The notes below the pieces were generated by a model. It did not search any database. It worked only from the letters and a program-made list of their open reading frames with translations, and was not told where the DNA came from. A stretch of 8,244 bases of DNA, from the NCBI GenBank assembly GCA_024280535.1, contig JAJRPY010000140.1:1-8244 (forward strand), read 5' to 3'. Within the stretch, counting starts at the first letter, position 1. Each line of letters begins with the position of its first letter. The translations under genes were made by a program, and so were the position numbers. This document shows positions 5,823 to 8,244 of the stretch, in pieces. This stretch comes from Gammaproteobacteria bacterium. Lineage in GTDB: Bacteria; Pseudomonadota; Gammaproteobacteria; PS1; Pseudothioglobaceae.

Positions 5823-8198
5823 ATGAATGTATTTTTTAATTTTGTTTTAAAAAAATCAGCCTTAGGCTTAACCCTGTTAATCGTTATTGCAGGGTTTTTT
5901 ATTGCTCAAATACCCGATTTTCAGCTGGATGCTTCCTCGGATTCACTGGTGCTTGAGGGGGATGAAAATCTGGCTTTTTATCAAGGTATTAAAAAAAATT
6001 ATGGCTCAGATGATTATTTGGTTATTTCTTATCAGGTCACCGGCGATTTGCTTGATCCGCAACAATTAGCTCATTTAGCCAATCTTAAACGCGATTTAGC
6101 AAAAATCACGCAAATTAAATCCATTACCAGTATTTTAGACGTGCCTTTATTTCGCTCGCCACCACTCTCATTAACAGATCTATCTGGTGAAAATATCACC
6201 CTTGAAAATGGCAAGGCAGATCTCGCTTTGGCTCTTAAAGAGTTTACAACATCACCTTTATATGCCAATAATTTAGTCAGCAAAGATGGCAAAACAACCG
6301 CTATTTTAATTAGCCTAAAAGACAACACCAGATTTTTAACCCTGCGCAGCACGCGCGATAAAATGCGCATTGAGCGAGCCAACCAAGCCCTGAATGCCGA
6401 GCAATTAACCAAACTAAAAAGCATTGAAAAACAAGTACTCTATAATGCCACTGCCCAAAATAAACAACAAGCTCAAACCATTGCCGATATTCGCACCACC
6501 ATTCACAAATATTCCGATAAAGCCAGTCTATTTTTAGGCGGACTGCCAATGATCACCACTGATATTGTGAGTTATATTAGCAACGATTTAATTGTGTTTA
6601 GTTTGGCAGTTATTGGGCTAATGACCTTCATTTTAGCGCTGATTTTTAGGGGCTTACGCTGGGTTATTATGCCGATTGCCATTAGCATTACTGGCGCTTT
6701 GATTATGACGGGACTATTGGCATTTTTAGGCTGGAAAGTCACCATCATTTCTAGCAACTTTTTCTCATTATTATTGGTGATGACGCTCTCTGTGATTATC
6801 CACCTAGTGGTTAGATACCGAGAATTATCACAACTCAATCCAGCACTTGACTCCAACCAACTCATCAAAGATACACTAACACAAATGTTTAAACCTTGTT
6901 TATTCACTACACTAACCACGTTTGTGGCATTTGGCTCGCTGTTAATTAGTGGCATCCGCCCTGTTATTGACTTTGGCTGGATGATGTCAATTGGGGTGGT
7001 TATTTCACTCATCTTATCCTTTTTAGCCTTTCCAATGATTATGTCGCTTTTGCCAAAAACCAAAATTATTGCCCACAAAACCGAATTAGGCTTCACCACG
7101 GCATTGGCAAAATTTGTAGCACGTTTTGGCAATTATTTGCTGATTATATTGGTCGTCTTTATTGGTGCTTCAGCAGTTGGCGTTAGTAAACTCAGTGTGG
7201 AAAATCGCTTTATTGATTATTTTAAAGAAAGCACCGAAATCAACCAGGGACTGACATTAATCGATCAACAATTAGGTGGCACCATCCCTTTAGAAATTAT
7301 TTTTAAAGGGATGGCTGAAGATTATTGGTTTGACGAAGATTTACGGGCAGATATTCACAAAGTGCACACCTATCTTGACGGCCTAGACGAAACCGGCAAG
7401 GTGCTGTCTATTGATACACTAATGAGTCTTTTAACTCAAGCCAATGACAACAAGCCATTAAACGGCTTCTTTTTAAATATTGTTCGCAGTCAAATTCCCA
7501 ATTCTGCCAAACAACATGTACTTGACCCCTATCTTTCAACCGAAAGCGGGCAATTACGCATGGTTATTCGTATTTTAGAAACCAACAAGGCACTGAAACG
7601 CGGCGAGTTGATTAAAAAAATCAACCATCACATCTCTGAAGAATTGGGTTTTCGCCCTGACAGTTTTCGTTTGAGCGGTATGCTAGTGCTTTATAACAAT
7701 ATGTTACAAAGCCTATTTGACTCCCAAATAAAAACCATTGCTGTCGTTTTTGGTATGATTTTCATTATGTTTTTATTCGTGTTCAAATCAGTTAGTTTGT
7801 CTATTTTGGCGCTTATCCCCAATACATTGCCCTCGCTGTTCATTTTGGGCATCATGGGTTGGCGCAATATTCCACTGGATTTAATGACCATCACCATTTC
7901 TGCCATTGCCATCGGCATCGGCGTTGACAACGCCATCCACTACATCCATCGCTTTAAAGTCGAATTTCAAAAAGATGGCGACTATCTCCAGACTATGTAT
8001 CGATCGCATGCCAGCATCGGGCTTGCTATGTTCTACACCTCCATTACCATCACCCTAGGATTTTTAATTCTGGCACTGTCTAATTTTATTCCAAGCATTT
8101 ATTTTGGTGTATTTACCGCTATTGCCATGATCAGTGCCTTATTGGCTAATTTGACATTATTGCCAACATTAATTTTAATGGTGAAGCCAAAACTCTAA
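5823..8198 (+). CDS. RND superfamily exporter, MMPL/COG1033-like, 12 membrane segments
   Basis: The protein has 791 residues in the two-half RND layout. Membrane segment 1 is at about 12-30, then a periplasmic loop to about 252, segments 2-6 between about 254 and 410, segment 7 at about 437-455, a second periplasmic loop to about 634, and segments 8-12 between about 636 and 787. Segment 10 carries the family motif GIGVDNAIHYIHRF (698-711) with Asp702; the matching position in segment 4, within VMTLSVIIHLVVRYRE (319-334), is Ser323. Such proteins use ion gradients to move lipids or other hydrophobic molecules; the substrate here cannot be told. It is smaller than AcrB-type pumps (about 1,050) and no periplasmic adaptor or outer-membrane channel gene is in view. 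The ATG at 5823 is 24 bases after the previous gene, with an in-frame stop at 5805 limiting extension and no good ribosome site. Confidence 0.88.
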   Translation: MNVFFNFVLKKSALGLTLLIVIAGFFIAQIPDFQLDASSDSLVLEGDENLAFYQGIKKNYGSDDYLVISYQVTGDLLDPQQLAHLANLKRDLAKITQIKSITSILDVPLFRSPPLSLTDLSGENITLENGKADLALALKEFTTSPLYANNLVSKDGKTTAILISLKDNTRFLTLRSTRDKMRIERANQALNAEQLTKLKSIEKQVLYNATAQNKQQAQTIADIRTTIHKYSDKASLFLGGLPMITTDIVSYISNDLIVFSLAVIGLMTFILALIFRGLRWVIMPIAISITGALIMTGLLAFLGWKVTIISSNFFSLLLVMTLSVIIHLVVRYRELSQLNPALDSNQLIKDTLTQMFKPCLFTTLTTFVAFGSLLISGIRPVIDFGWMMSIGVVISLILSFLAFPMIMSLLPKTKIIAHKTELGFTTALAKFVARFGNYLLIILVVFIGASAVGVSKLSVENRFIDYFKESTEINQGLTLIDQQLGGTIPLEIIFKGMAEDYWFDEDLRADIHKVHTYLDGLDETGKVLSIDTLMSLLTQANDNKPLNGFFLNIVRSQIPNSAKQHVLDPYLSTESGQLRMVIRILETNKALKRGELIKKINHHISEELGFRPDSFRLSGMLVLYNNMLQSLFDSQIKTIAVVFGMIFIMFLFVFKSVSLSILALIPNTLPSLFILGIMGWRNIPLDLMTITISAIAIGIGVDNAIHYIHRFKVEFQKDGDYLQTMYRSHASIGLAMFYTSITITLGFLILALSNFIPSIYFGVFTAIAMISALLANLTLLPTLILMVKPKL

Positions 8199-8201
8199 TT
8201 T

Positions 8202-8244
8202 ATGTCACTTTATACCTCTTCAAAAAGGCACTCGAACCAACAAC
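8202..8244 (+). CDS. Possible start of a further gene, cut by the window end
   Basis: An ATG lies 3 bases after the exporter stop and stays open to the window end, reading MSLYTSSKRHSNQQ. The spacing fits the tight packing of the preceding genes, but 14 codons are too few to judge coding nature or family, and no ribosome site stands out. It may equally be non-coding sequence. Confidence 0.3.
   Translation, partial: MSLYTSSKRHSNQQ

Noticed and set aside
6572..7132. 186-codon open frame on the minus strand opposite the exporter
   Set aside because: The + strand encodes membrane segments with clear RND motifs here; the antisense protein has no recognisable domain or ribosome site.
8215..8244. 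TCGAACC near the window end, resembling part of a tRNA T-arm
   Set aside because: On either strand the flanking bases do not pair into a five-base T-stem, and no acceptor or anticodon arm can be drawn within the window.

Overview
The window is an AT-rich stretch (about 40 % G+C, sampled by eye) of a gammaproteobacterial chromosome, almost fully coding. The proteins are closest in memory to small-genome, sulfur-oxidising gammaproteobacteria of the SUP05/Thioglobus/mussel-symbiont type. That placement is an inference from protein style and compact layout; there is no rRNA or other marker here to confirm it. I saw no insertion sequence, phage gene, CRISPR array, tRNA or rRNA.

Layout: (1) Bases 2-403 hold the 3' part of plsY, the membrane acyltransferase that starts phospholipid synthesis. 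(2) On the opposite strand, 2067 down to 393, lie an ABC ATPase and its ABC-2 permease (YadG/YadH type), one base apart. The permease gene overlaps the end of plsY tail to tail by 11 bp. (3) A 111-bp divergent intergenic region (2068-2178) holds candidate promoters for both directions. (4) On the + strand follows a tight series: aceF (pyruvate dehydrogenase E2 with two lipoyl domains), lpdA (E3 lipoamide dehydrogenase), a SAM-dependent methyltransferase of the PCMT-like family, a large RND/MMPL-type membrane exporter, and the possible first codons of one more gene. The junctions are a 4-bp overlap and gaps of 3, 24 and 3 bp, so the series reads as one operon.

AceF and LpdA are two of the three parts of the pyruvate dehydrogenase complex, which turns pyruvate into acetyl-CoA. 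The E1 gene (aceE), usually just upstream of aceF, is absent: the position is taken by the divergent ABC transporter. The downstream methyltransferase and exporter have no obvious link to pyruvate oxidation; their placement may be a genome-compaction accident or may reflect an envelope-related job.

I do not see a clearly new biological system. The best leads are the internal 300-bp lipoyl-domain repeat with a near-identical DNA block, the missing aceE, the PCMT-like protein lacking the usual isoaspartate-binding motif, and the exporter's one-sided loss of the transmembrane aspartate.
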